Source: Helicobacter pullorum NCTC 12824 (GTDB taxonomy: Bacteria > Campylobacterota > Campylobacteria > Campylobacterales > Helicobacteraceae). From it: 64,000 nucleotides of DNA. Location: assembly GCF_017979475.1 (NCBI RefSeq), contig NZ_JAERIT010000002.1, forward strand, positions 186,001 through 250,000, in the 5' to 3' direction. The notes under the pieces were generated by a model that made no database searches, was not told where the DNA came from, and saw nothing but the letters and a program-made list of their open reading frames with translations. The position numbers were made by a program, and so were the translations under genes. Numbering within the stretch: the stretch's first letter is position 1; each line of letters starts with the position of its first letter. Of the stretch, positions 45,225-54,330 are shown piece by piece.

Positions 45225-46276
45225 TATACTTCTCCCTTTGTCTCAAAGAAACAATAAGATTCAAAGCCTAATTCTGCTAGTATTTCTGCGACATTACAAG
45301 GCGTGATTTGAACTTCCAACATTGTAAAATTTTGTATTTGTTTTAATGTTTCTTCTTGTATATCACAAGGATTAAATATTACAATTTCTCTAATAAACTC
45401 ACTCTCATAAATTTCATTATTATAAAATTCATTAATAGCAGATTGAATAAATTTAGATGCCATACTCACGCGTGAAAAATCATCCAAATCTTCATCAGAA
45501 GAATCTTCCAAATTCTCCTCTTTTGCCTCATCTCCTATTTCTTCATTTTCGCTTTTGAGTATTTCAATTAATTCATTATCGCTGTGTTCATTTGCCACAT
45601 CAACTTCTTCTATTTCATTTAACTCATCTTGAATATTATCCTGAATATTTATTTTTTGTATCTCATCTTCATCTTCACTCAATGTGTTTTTAACAATCTT
45701 TAATTCCGAATCAATCTCACTTTCTAAAACATAATATCCGCCAAACAAAACTTCTTCATTTTGTTTTTTTACAATCATAGTCATATTAGAGCGTTGAAAA
45801 AGAATATAGAGCCTACAATCCTCTTGAGGAATCCTTTTTGCCAAAGAATAAAGCACCAAAAAAGGCGAAACAATAAAATCTACACCTGTTTTTAAAAATC
45901 GTTTTTGTGTCTCTGCGATACCATCTTTTGCGATATAAACTGACCAATTATTATAAAAACTTTTGCTTACAACCTCATTGATATTAATGCCATACTTAGC
46001 AAACTCCTCTTTATTGCTGGTGCTAATAGCACCTTGCACAATAGAAGAAGATTGTGTTGCAATGTAAGTAAAAGGATTTTTTGTGCGAATCTTTTTGATA
46101 TATCTTACTGCTTGAGCGGACAACTCCCCCGGGATTGTTTTAAATATCTTAGTTTGTGTCTGAAATTTTTTATTACCTTTATAAAATTGTGCAACAATTT
46201 TGCAATTCTTATGATCAATTTCAACCCCGATAATTATAGTTGAGAAAAAATGTCGGATTGTTTTTGAGAGATTCAT
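45224..46276 (-). CDS. PilM-like protein with a long acidic insert
   Basis: A protein of about 350 residues, likely of actin-like fold (IIGVEIDHKNCKIVAQF near the N terminus resembles the first phosphate-binding strand of PilM). About residues 190-262 form an insert dominated by Asp and Glu (EDEDEIQKINIQDNIQDELN and on). PilM normally binds the PilN N terminus on the cytoplasmic face. A TTG at 46318 would add 14 residues; I prefer ATG 46276 but the ribosome sites are weak. A TATAAT at 46355-46360 on this strand is a possible promoter. No secretin or ATPase gene is nearby. Confidence 0.5.
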   Translation of the reverse strand: MNLSKTIRHFFSTIIIGVEIDHKNCKIVAQFYKGNKKFQTQTKIFKTIPGELSAQAVRYIKKIRTKNPFTYIATQSSSIVQGAISTSNKEEFAKYGININEVVSKSFYNNWSVYIAKDGIAETQKRFLKTGVDFIVSPFLVLYSLAKRIPQEDCRLYILFQRSNMTMIVKKQNEEVLFGGYYVLESEIDSELKIVKNTLSEDEDEIQKINIQDNIQDELNEIEEVDVANEHSDNELIEILKSENEEIGDEAKEENLEDSSDEDLDDFSRVSMASKFIQSAINEFYNNEIYESEFIREIVIFNPCDIQEETLKQIQNFTMLEVQITPCNVAEILAELGFESYCFFETKGEV

Positions 46277-46396
46277 CTTTAATTCAACCTTCAAACTTCT
46301 TTTTTGTATAGTATGCAATTTTGCCTTAATAATAAACTAAATTTTTTCACTTTTATTATAATGTTATAATCTATAAATTTCACACATTCAATATTT

Positions 46397-47158
46397 CTAA
46401 TTTTCATTCCCTTGTTCAATAGAGATTTGCATATGCATTTTACCGCCCATTTCTGGATTTTGTAGAAATTTTATACCCTTTTGAATCATCAATACCCCAA
46501 AAACAATAATAGCCAAAGCAGCAAGATTCATCGCTATTTTTCTAAATAATTGTTTAGAAAATAAAGTATTTGCCAACAAAGCAACAAGCACTAATGCAGG
46601 GATAGTGCCAAGTCCAAAAACCGCCATTACAGCTCCCCCTATAAGCGGATTTGCAAACCCTGCTGCTGCAAACAAAAAAGCATACACAAAACCACAGGGC
46701 AATAAACCATTTAAAACCCCAAGCAAATATAAACTCCAAGGATTCTTAATATCCAAAAATTTCCGAAAACTCTTTTGATACCATTGAGTATTTTGCAAAG
46801 AATGTTCCAAATATGTAAGAAATTTGATTTTACCAAAAAGAGATAATCCTGCTAGCACCATTGCTATACCCGCAAATACAAAAAGACAGCCACGCAAAAA
46901 ACTATCCATAACAAACATACTTCCCAAAATTCCAACAATCACACCAAGCACTATATAAGTACTAATACGCCCAAGATTATAAAGCAAGTGATAGAATAAT
47001 AGATGGATTTTATTGTTTTGAAAACTCGCTCCCAATTTCCCACAATATGCCAACACAATCCCGCCACACATTCCTATGCAGTGTCCAAATCCTCCAACTA
47101 AGGCTATCCCAAAAATACTAATAAAGCTTATTTTATCCACCCTTACACTTTCTCCCAT
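46397..47158 (-). CDS. TauE/SafE- / UreH2-like membrane protein
   Basis: A 253-residue protein with six or seven membrane spans and paired cysteine motifs, GGFGHCIGMCGGIVLAYCGK near residue 22 and LLPCGFVYAFLFAAAG near 153. This is the CcdA-like UreH2 domain found in COG2836 proteins, often linked to copper delivery or cytochrome oxidase assembly. The label sulfite exporter is inherited and unproven. The start overlaps cysS by 16 bases. Confidence 0.75.
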   Translation of the reverse strand: MGESVRVDKISFISIFGIALVGGFGHCIGMCGGIVLAYCGKLGASFQNNKIHLLFYHLLYNLGRISTYIVLGVIVGILGSMFVMDSFLRGCLFVFAGIAMVLAGLSLFGKIKFLTYLEHSLQNTQWYQKSFRKFLDIKNPWSLYLLGVLNGLLPCGFVYAFLFAAAGFANPLIGGAVMAVFGLGTIPALVLVALLANTLFSKQLFRKIAMNLAALAIIVFGVLMIQKGIKFLQNPEMGGKMHMQISIEQGNEN

Positions 47159-48546
47159 ACACTTTTTGTTGGCAAATCCATAATCTCAATTCCCATAGAA
47201 TGCAATCTTTCACGAATCTCATCTGCTTTTGCAAAATCTTTTTGCTTCTTAGCTTCTGTTCTTTGTGCGATAAGATTCTCTATTTCTTGCTTTTGCTCTT
47301 CACTCACACCAAGCTGAAAATATTCAAAAGGATTCTTGCCTCCCACACCCAAAAGCCGCTCTAATATAGCCAAAAATCCAGCTATACTTGAGATTTTATC
47401 TTTTTGTTTTTTATCTAAAAACTCATTAGCTTTATTAATAAATTCATCAACCACACTTAAAGCCTTTGAAATATTTAAATCATCATTTAAAGCTTCCAAA
47501 ATGGCTTCTTTAAATTCTTTACACTGGCTTTCATCTGCTTCTTGTATAGGATAAATACGCTTTTTTATGCGGTAGATTCTATCCAACCGCTTTTTGGCAC
47601 TCAATAAATCTTCTTCAGCAAAATTCAACCCTGCACGATAATGCGTCCCCAACAGATAAAATCGCAAAATCTCTCCATCATAGTTTTTGAGAGCATCTTT
47701 AATAAAAAAGCTATTCCCCAAAGACTTTGCCATTTTTTCACCATTAATAGTTACAAAACCATTATGAATCCAATACTTTGCGATAGTTTGATTTTCTGCA
47801 CAACGCGTTTGTGAAGCCTCATTTTCATGATGAGGGAAAAGCAAATCCGCTCCACCTCCATGGATATCAATAGCATACTGCCCACTATATGCCAAATGCT
47901 TTTTAATCATAGCCGAACATTCAATATGCCACCCCGGACGCCCTTTGCCAAAAGGCGATTCATAGCCAATATCCCCTATTCCCTTATAACTTTTCCACAA
48001 CGCAAAATCTTTGGAATCTTTTTTTTGCTCACTATTGTGGATTCTACTTTGCAATTCCAACTCAGCAACTCTCCCACTTAAAGAGCCATATTTAGAATCT
48101 TTAGCAACAGAAAGATAAATATCTCCATTAGGCGTTTGGTATGCAAACCCTTTGTCAAGCAATTCTTGAATCATTTCACAAATGCTCTCTAAACTCTCTG
48201 TGGCTTTTGGCTCAATATCCGCTCTCTCAACCCCCAAAGCTTCCATTTCATCAAGGTATTTTTGTATATAAGTTTTTGTAATCTCTGTGATGCTTAAACC
48301 TGTTTGGAGCGATTTATTGATAATTTTGTCATCAATATCCGTAAAATTTTTTGCAAAATACACTTTATAGCCATTTTCCCTCAAAACTCTTCTTAATAAA
48401 TCAAAAACAATCGCGCTTCTTGCATGCCCCAAATGAGAATCATCATACACCGTTGGACCACACACATAAAGTCGCACTTCTGGAGGATTAATAGGGATAA
48501 AATCTACTTTTTCTTTCTGGACACTATCATAAATTTTAAGCTGCAT
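47143..48546 (-). CDS. cysS: Cysteinyl-tRNA synthetase
   Basis: A 467-residue class I synthetase. The zinc-binding start YVCGPTVYDDSHLGHARSA contains the HIGH-equivalent, GRPGWHIECSAM is near 220, HGGGADLLFPHHENE near 245 and KMAKSLGNS near 280. A C-terminal anticodon-binding helical region ends at the stop, which overlaps the following gene. Confidence 0.96.
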   Translation of the reverse strand: MQLKIYDSVQKEKVDFIPINPPEVRLYVCGPTVYDDSHLGHARSAIVFDLLRRVLRENGYKVYFAKNFTDIDDKIINKSLQTGLSITEITKTYIQKYLDEMEALGVERADIEPKATESLESICEMIQELLDKGFAYQTPNGDIYLSVAKDSKYGSLSGRVAELELQSRIHNSEQKKDSKDFALWKSYKGIGDIGYESPFGKGRPGWHIECSAMIKKHLAYSGQYAIDIHGGGADLLFPHHENEASQTRCAENQTIAKYWIHNGFVTINGEKMAKSLGNSFFIKDALKNYDGEILRFYLLGTHYRAGLNFAEEDLLSAKKRLDRIYRIKKRIYPIQEADESQCKEFKEAILEALNDDLNISKALSVVDEFINKANEFLDKKQKDKISSIAGFLAILERLLGVGGKNPFEYFQLGVSEEQKQEIENLIAQRTEAKKQKDFAKADEIRERLHSMGIEIMDLPTKSVWEKV

Positions 48547-48695
48547 AAATTTCTCTTTTTTGGATTATAATCAAACTCTAAGTATAGCAAAATTATTTTT
48601 AATTTTAATAAATTGACCAAAACGATATTTACAAAGGATTTGCGAAGATTATGATAGAAAGAATTTTAAGTAGCTAAAAACAAAAGGTATTCTTT

Positions 48696-48720
48696 AAAGA
48701 ATCCCCATAAAGGATTCTTT
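48696..48720. terminator. Hairpin downstream of dsbI
   Basis: AAAGAATCC pairs perfectly with GGATTCTTT (9 pairs, 7-base loop) directly after the dsbI stop. Neither side has a long T run, so termination strength is uncertain. Confidence 0.5.
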
Positions 48721-48729
48721 AATTTAAAA

Positions 48730-50247
48730 TTATTGCAATGTATAAAGGATATTTGCTCCATCTTGATAGCTTTGAATCTTCATATTTCCAGCTTCATCAA
48801 TAAGCAAACTTCTTGCATTTTTAATAGTTTCTGGGTAACTAATAGTTTGAGTAACTTTTTCTGACTTTGGATCAATCACAATAATTACATTATGATTTTT
48901 ACTTAGTGCATAAAGCTCGCCATTGTAATAAACCATAGAAGTTACATAAAGATCACCCAAAGTTTTACCTTCTTTAAGTTCTGCTTGTGGAGTAAATTCT
49001 CCTGATAATGTTCTATCGCTCAATAAATATTTGCTAATTACAAAAGTTTTAGCATTTTTATTGTTTGGAGTTGTAGCCAAATAGAAATATTTTCCATCTG
49101 TTGCCATACTTGCTACATGGAAGAATTTAGACCTCACAGTATCCAAACGCCCTCTTCCTAAACCTTCTCCTTGTCCTTCAAATTTATCCGCACCTTCGAT
49201 AAAGTCTGCATATTGTTTAGCATCATCAGCATTTGGATTTTGTTTAAATCTCAAGAAAGATTTATTAGACCCCATCAAAAGATACTTATCTTCCATATAA
49301 GGAATAATTCCAATAATCGGATCAATAGTTGCAGAGAAATAAGGATCGAGTTTGAAACTAGATTTTACCGCAAAATTATCATCCATTACAGCTACATCGT
49401 ATTTAGAGCTTACAAGATATTCGCCGCGTATATAACTTAAAGTATTAATAGGTTGTGCAAAATCGATTTTTTGCTCTCCTGTAATTTTGAGAGTTTTATC
49501 TACATTTAAAGGTGCATTAGCACTATTATTATCAAATGTGATTCCAAGTTTTGAACTTGCTGGAGCAAAAGCATAATCAGGAGCTTTCACATCTCTTGGC
49601 CCTAAGAATGAAAAACTACTAAATTTGCCATTCCAATAATCTGTACTCCAAATGATATATTTAGGATTTAAACTAAATCTTACTGGGTCTCCTTGTCCTG
49701 CATATGGCGGAATACCAGTGCTTACAAAAGCTTGGAAAACATTAGAAGCAATAATCAAAGTTACAATTACCACAGAAGCAAAAGAAAGCTTAGTCCATTC
49801 TCTAAATTTTTTTCCAGCCATTTCCACATCAAATTCACCAAATTTTGGAGCAAACGCAAAAATCACACCAAGCAACAATACAACTGCCCAGAATACAACT
49901 TCTGCCCAAAAATAAGTATGGAGTCCAAATACTGCTAAACCAAATCCTTGGTCCAAATCACGCATTGCGTGCATTCCATATTGTGCAAAAGATTGATACA
50001 ATCCAAATGCAGCCATAATCAAAATTGCAGCTATATATTTACCTTTCATACCATAGCGAACGATAAATAAAGCCATAACCCCAATGTAAATCATCGCTTC
50101 TCTTTGTCCCCAACATAAAGTACAAGGACTATCACCTAACATATATCCAAACACAACATTTGCAATACCTACAGGCAATAAAACAATCAATAAGCCCGCT
50201 AAACACATTAATGTGTAAAAATTCTTTACTTTTGCATTTTCATTCAT
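48730..50247 (-). CDS. dsbI: DsbB-family oxidoreductase DsbI with C-terminal propeller-like domain
   Basis: A 505-residue membrane protein. The N-terminal 140 residues are DsbB-like with four spans and the quinone-linked redox motif SPCTLCWGQRE near residue 37; a fifth span (near 150-175) leads to a large periplasmic domain with repeated strands, consistent with a beta-propeller. This fusion is the DsbI protein of Campylobacter and Helicobacter, which reoxidises a dedicated periplasmic thiol oxidase. The small dba gene lies just upstream and the two are cotranscribed in C. jejuni. Confidence 0.9.
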   Translation of the reverse strand: MNENAKVKNFYTLMCLAGLLIVLLPVGIANVVFGYMLGDSPCTLCWGQREAMIYIGVMALFIVRYGMKGKYIAAILIMAAFGLYQSFAQYGMHAMRDLDQGFGLAVFGLHTYFWAEVVFWAVVLLLGVIFAFAPKFGEFDVEMAGKKFREWTKLSFASVVIVTLIIASNVFQAFVSTGIPPYAGQGDPVRFSLNPKYIIWSTDYWNGKFSSFSFLGPRDVKAPDYAFAPASSKLGITFDNNSANAPLNVDKTLKITGEQKIDFAQPINTLSYIRGEYLVSSKYDVAVMDDNFAVKSSFKLDPYFSATIDPIIGIIPYMEDKYLLMGSNKSFLRFKQNPNADDAKQYADFIEGADKFEGQGEGLGRGRLDTVRSKFFHVASMATDGKYFYLATTPNNKNAKTFVISKYLLSDRTLSGEFTPQAELKEGKTLGDLYVTSMVYYNGELYALSKNHNVIIVIDPKSEKVTQTISYPETIKNARSLLIDEAGNMKIQSYQDGANILYTLQ

Positions 50248-50259
50248 TTTACAAGCCTT

Positions 50260-50427
50260 TTACAGATTCATATTAGTAAGGATTCCACCCGCCTTATGCG
50301 ATACATAAAGCACAATCATAATTACCCACGAAATCATTACAAGATTAAAAGCCAATTTTTCTTTTTCTGGTTTTTTAATGATTAAAATCATTGCAATTAA
50401 AACCATAAGAAGTTCTAAAAACTCCAT
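50260..50427 (-). CDS. dba: Dba-like small membrane protein
   Basis: A 55-residue protein behind GGAG, with two hydrophobic spans (LLMVLIAMILII and LVMISWVIMIVLYV) separated by KKPEKEK, and a short tail ending TNMNL. Size, position 12 bases before dsbI and the same strand match Dba of C. jejuni, a small protein required for DsbI. The assignment rests on context and topology rather than a motif. Confidence 0.75.
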   Translation of the reverse strand: MEFLELLMVLIAMILIIKKPEKEKLAFNLVMISWVIMIVLYVSHKAGGILTNMNL

Positions 50428-50789
50428 ATTTTCTCCTTCTACAAATTTTCAAAACTCGGATTGCAAAACATAATATTTTTGCAAAACGGACGAAATACTA
50501 TCAAAAAAATTATTGCTATAAACTTAATTTTATAACATAAAGTTATTTTTTAATAAAAAAACTTTAATTTTTGTTACCAAAAAACACAATTTTTTATTTT
50601 ATATTTATCCAAAAATCAAACTATATTTAAGAACGCCAAGTAGCAATCTAAACTTAAAATTTTGCAAAGTATGCCAAAATTTTAAGAAATTTTAATGTAT
50701 AATTAAATCTTGTAATTTTAAACAATATAAATCTTTAAAGGCTCTATCAATTCTTGTTAGAGAAAAAGAGAGAAAAGGTTTTCCACAAA
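50428..50789. other. Divergent intergenic region between dba and the PgbA-type gene
   Basis: About 360 very AT-rich bases without a coding frame. A TATAAT at 50698-50703 is preceded by TG and fits a promoter for the plus-strand gene, with a leader of roughly 80 bases. Promoter sequence for dba must lie in the left part but is not distinct from the background. The AT-rich stretch around 50500-50540 has several partial palindromes that could be regulator sites; none is convincing. Confidence 0.45.
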
Positions 50790-51611
50790 ATGAAATATCT
50801 AAAACTTAAGCTTTTTATTTGCATTTTATTTTTTAGTTCCATAGCATTTGCCTCACCTTTTGGTAATAAACTTATTGTCCCTATTATAGAGTTAGATACA
50901 GATTCGGAGCATTTTGCCTATGTTCCGGCTTTTGATTTAAAGGTTGGCGAAAGTGGAGAGATTATTCGTTGGTTTGACAAAGAACATTCCGGAATTGTCG
51001 CAATGGCAGCTGTAGTAGAAGTCAAAGATAATCGAGCCAAAATTGCTTTTGAACCTTTTGTGGGATTAGAACAATCTGCATTTCCAACCCCACTATTAAA
51101 ACCTCAAAAAAATGATGAAGTGGTTTTTAGAAGCTTTAATGACAGAGCCTTTTTGATTGCACCAACACAAGATATTTATGAAAAAGTAAGAAACGCTTAC
51201 CCCGATGTTACTTGGTTGCACCCAGATTTATTTGCAGCTTATTTAATGGATATAGGGCATACAGCTCCGGTTAAAGGAGACTTTAGAAAAATATGCGCTC
51301 AATATGCCACAGGAGTTGTTTATATCGTCAATCTCAATGAAGGACAGGCATTAGATTGCCAAACTTTCAGCCTTATCAAAAAAGACTATATCACAGGAAG
51401 AGCACCTATTGAAGAGAGAATGTTGCCTTTCTTCTCGCGGATTGGCTCTACAAATCAAGAATGGTTTTTCTACCTTATCAATGACAAGAGAACTCAAGAT
51501 TATTACATTTATTTTGATGCTCTACTCAAGGGAGAAATCAAAGATGAAGATGCGACTTTCTTTGGTAGAATCACAAATTATTTTACACAAAGCATTAAAG
51601 ATATTTTCTAA
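50790..51611 (+). CDS. PgbA N-terminal-domain exported protein
   Basis: A 273-residue protein with a signal peptide (LKLFICILFFSSIAFAS) followed by a domain resembling the plasminogen-binding protein PgbA N-terminal family of H. pylori: NKLIVPIIELDTDSEHF near residue 30, AFDLKVGESGEIIRWF near 55, and TWLHPDLFAAYLMDIGH near 140. PgbA of H. pylori is longer, with a Lys-rich repeat-like tail that is absent here. The gene lies beside glcD as in H. pylori. Whether this protein binds plasminogen cannot be inferred. ATG 50790 is chosen over an upstream TTG because the signal peptide follows directly. Confidence 0.7.
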   Translation: MKYLKLKLFICILFFSSIAFASPFGNKLIVPIIELDTDSEHFAYVPAFDLKVGESGEIIRWFDKEHSGIVAMAAVVEVKDNRAKIAFEPFVGLEQSAFPTPLLKPQKNDEVVFRSFNDRAFLIAPTQDIYEKVRNAYPDVTWLHPDLFAAYLMDIGHTAPVKGDFRKICAQYATGVVYIVNLNEGQALDCQTFSLIKKDYITGRAPIEERMLPFFSRIGSTNQEWFFYLINDKRTQDYYIYFDALLKGEIKDEDATFFGRITNYFTQSIKDIF

Positions 51612-51624
51612 GGATTTCCTCTAA

Positions 51625-53004
51625 ATGACTGAACAAAATATTCAAGATTTAAGAAAAATTGTTGGTAGTGAAGATTGTTATAATGATAAAGCACATTTAA
51701 GTGCATATTGCTATGATGCAACCAAAGAAAGAAAGTATCCCGAATGTGTTGTTTTTCCCCATAACGAGCAAGAAGTCAGCCAAATTCTAAAATACTGCAA
51801 TACCCATAAGATTCCTATTGTCCCTCGTGGTGCTGGAAGTGGATTTACTGGCGGAGCTTTAGCGGTTAATGGTGGTGTTGTTTTGGCACTTGAAAAATAT
51901 ATGAACAAGATTTTAGAAATCGATATGGAAAATATGGTTGCTAGAGTGCAACCCGGAGTTGTTAATATGCAGCTCCAAAAAGCGGTGGAAGCTGTAGGTT
52001 TATTTTATCCACCCGATCCTGCAAGCGAACATTACTCAACCTTAGGCGGTAATGTCAGCGAAAATGCCGGTGGAATGCGTGCAGCAAAATATGGAATCAC
52101 CAAAGATTTTGTAATGGCATTGCGTGCGGTTTTGCCTAATGGAGATATAATCCGTGCAGGCAAAAAAACTATCAAAGATGTCGCAGGATACAATATTGCT
52201 GGGATTCTTATTGCTAGTGAAGGGACTTTGGCAGTGATTACAGAAATTACTCTAAAATTACTAAGCAAGCCAAAATACAAACAAAGCGCAATGGGAGTTT
52301 TTCCAAGTATTCAATCGGCAATGAATGCTGTGTATAAAACAATGGCAAGCGGTATAACACCGGTTGCTATGGAGTTTTTAGACAATCTTAGCATAAGAGC
52401 AGTAGAAGAAAAATTCCACAAAGGTTTGCCAATCCAAGCAGGTGCGATTCTTATTACAGAAGTTGATGGAAATCTACCCGAAGAGATAGATTTTCAGATA
52501 TCAAAAATAAAAGAAAAATTTTATGAAAATGGTGCGAGTGATTTTATCCAAGCAAATAACGAACAAGAAGCAGCAAATCTTTGGTTTGCAAGGAAAAATG
52601 CTAGCCCAAGTATTACAATTTATGGTAGCAAAAAACTCAATGAAGATATTACTGTCCCTCGCTCAAAACTTCCAGAATTACTTGAAAGAATCCAAGAAGT
52701 CTCCAAAAAATATAGCGTTGTAATCCCATGCTTTGGGCATACAGGCGATGGAAATGTGCATACAAATGTAATGGTAGATGGCTCTAAACCAGAAGAAGTA
52801 GAAAAGGGGCATAAGGCTATCGAAGAGATTTTTAAAATTACCGTCGAACTTGGAGGCACTTTGAGTGGAGAACATGGCATTGGGCTTTCTAAAGCACCCT
52901 TTATGGAACTTGCCTTTACACAAGAAGAAATGGAGCTATTTAGGACAATCAAAAAAGCCTTTGATCCAAATAATATTTTAAATCCGGGCAAAATGGCATT
53001 ATGA
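51625..53004 (+). CDS. glcD: FAD-linked (S)-2-hydroxy-acid / glycolate oxidase subunit GlcD-like
   Basis: A 459-residue FAD-binding type 4 oxidase. The PP-loop PRGAGSGFTGGALAVNGGVVL near residue 72, YPPDPAS near 131, TLGGNVSENAGGMRAAKYG near 140 and the C-terminal GEHGIGLSKAPF near 418 with its conserved GDGNVH motif near 375 are typical of GlcD and D-lactate dehydrogenase relatives. No separate glcE or glcF follows. The substrate is probably lactate or glycolate; the sequence does not decide. Confidence 0.88.
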   Translation: MTEQNIQDLRKIVGSEDCYNDKAHLSAYCYDATKERKYPECVVFPHNEQEVSQILKYCNTHKIPIVPRGAGSGFTGGALAVNGGVVLALEKYMNKILEIDMENMVARVQPGVVNMQLQKAVEAVGLFYPPDPASEHYSTLGGNVSENAGGMRAAKYGITKDFVMALRAVLPNGDIIRAGKKTIKDVAGYNIAGILIASEGTLAVITEITLKLLSKPKYKQSAMGVFPSIQSAMNAVYKTMASGITPVAMEFLDNLSIRAVEEKFHKGLPIQAGAILITEVDGNLPEEIDFQISKIKEKFYENGASDFIQANNEQEAANLWFARKNASPSITIYGSKKLNEDITVPRSKLPELLERIQEVSKKYSVVIPCFGHTGDGNVHTNVMVDGSKPEEVEKGHKAIEEIFKITVELGGTLSGEHGIGLSKAPFMELAFTQEEMELFRTIKKAFDPNNILNPGKMAL

Positions 53005-53058
53005 GAAAAACCTTCAAATATATGTTACAATACCCATTCAACAATAAAAGGAATTTTT

Positions 53059-53526
53059 ATGATTTATGATGTGCAAAAAATACGCGAGATTCTACCTCAC
53101 CGCTACCCTTTATTATTAGTGGATAGAATCACAGCTATTACCCCTAATCAAAGCATTGAAGCATACAAAAACATTACCATTAATGAAGAAATTTTCAATG
53201 GACACTTTCCGATACAGCCCATTTATCCGGGAGTTTATATCATTGAGGGAATGGCTCAAGCAGGGGGAGTGCTAGCTTTTATTAGTATGTTTGGAGAAGA
53301 TTCTAGCAACAATGGTGATAAAATTGTTTATTTTATGAGTATTGATAAAGCCAAGTTTAGAAATCCCGTTACACCCGGAGATACTTTAGTCTATAAATTA
53401 GAAGTAGTAAAACAAAAAGGTGGCATTTGGGTATTACAAGGCTATGCTTATGTCAATGAAAAGCTTGTCGCAGAAGCTGAACTCAAAGCAATGATTGTCG
53501 ATAAAACCAAAGAAAAGGGAAATTAA
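53059..53526 (+). CDS. fabZ: 3-hydroxyacyl-ACP dehydratase
   Basis: Dehydrates hydroxyacyl-ACP in fatty acid elongation. The 155-residue hot-dog protein has [13 protein letters not shown] near residue 12, the catalytic His in [24 protein letters not shown] near 50 and [12 protein letters not shown] near 97. It is directly followed by lpxA; both draw on the hydroxyacyl-ACP pool and their adjacency is conserved in Helicobacter. Confidence 0.96.
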   Translation: MIYDVQKIREILPHRYPLLLVDRITAITPNQSIEAYKNITINEEIFNGHFPIQPIYPGVYIIEGMAQAGGVLAFISMFGEDSSNNGDKIVYFMSIDKAKFRNPVTPGDTLVYKLEVVKQKGGIWVLQGYAYVNEKLVAEAELKAMIVDKTKEKGN

Positions 53527-54330
53527 GTGAGTATTGCAAAAAGTGCCATTATCGCCCCTAGTGCTATTATAGAAGAAGGGGCAACCATAGGTGAAAATGT
53601 TGAAATTGGGCATTATTGTGTAATTGGCAAAAATGTTAAAATCGGAGATAATACAAAAATTTATAATCATGTTACCATTCTTGGCAATACAACTTTAGGC
53701 AAAAGCAATGAAATTTATCCTAATGCAACCCTAGGGACAAATCCGCAAGATCTTAAGTACCATGGCGAACCAAACGAACTCATTTTTGGTGATAATAATA
53801 AAATCCGAGAATTTACAATGATAAATCCCGGAACAGAAGGCGGAGGGAGTAAAACTATCATAGGCAGCAACAATCTCTTAATGGCTTATGTCCATGTTGC
53901 CCATGACTGCATCATCGGCAATAATTGTATTTTGGCTAATGGTGCGACACTTGGAGGGCATATCATTATGGGAGATTATATTAATATCGGCGGTCTAACT
54001 CCAATTCATCAATTTGTAAAAATCGGCGATTATGCTATGATTGCGGGGGCTAGTGCCCTTTCTCAAGATATTCCCCCTTTTTGTATGGCAGAAGGAAATC
54101 GTGCTGTAATCCGAGGTCTCAATCTCCATCGCTTAAGAAAAAATTTCGAACACCATCAAGTTGATAAGATTCATAATGCCTATAAGCGTTTATTTTTAGG
54201 GAATCGCCCTATCCGAGAGATAGCACAAGAAATTTTAGATGAAACCCCCACTGATGAAAATGTTATGAAAATGTGTAACTTTATTTTGCAATCCACAAGA
54301 GGAATCCCATTTATAAGGAAAAGTCTATGA
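53527..54330 (+). CDS. lpxA: UDP-N-acetylglucosamine acyltransferase
   Basis: First step of lipid A synthesis. The 267-residue left-handed beta-helix shows many hexapeptide repeats ([20 protein letters not shown] and onward), the catalytic His in [12 protein letters not shown] near residue 120 and the C-terminal helical trimer domain. The start is GTG, adjacent to the fabZ stop. Its end overlaps clpX by 4 bases. Confidence 0.96.
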   Translation: MSIAKSAIIAPSAIIEEGATIGENVEIGHYCVIGKNVKIGDNTKIYNHVTILGNTTLGKSNEIYPNATLGTNPQDLKYHGEPNELIFGDNNKIREFTMINPGTEGGGSKTIIGSNNLLMAYVHVAHDCIIGNNCILANGATLGGHIIMGDYINIGGLTPIHQFVKIGDYAMIAGASALSQDIPPFCMAEGNRAVIRGLNLHRLRKNFEHHQVDKIHNAYKRLFLGNRPIREIAQEILDETPTDENVMKMCNFILQSTRGIPFIRKSL

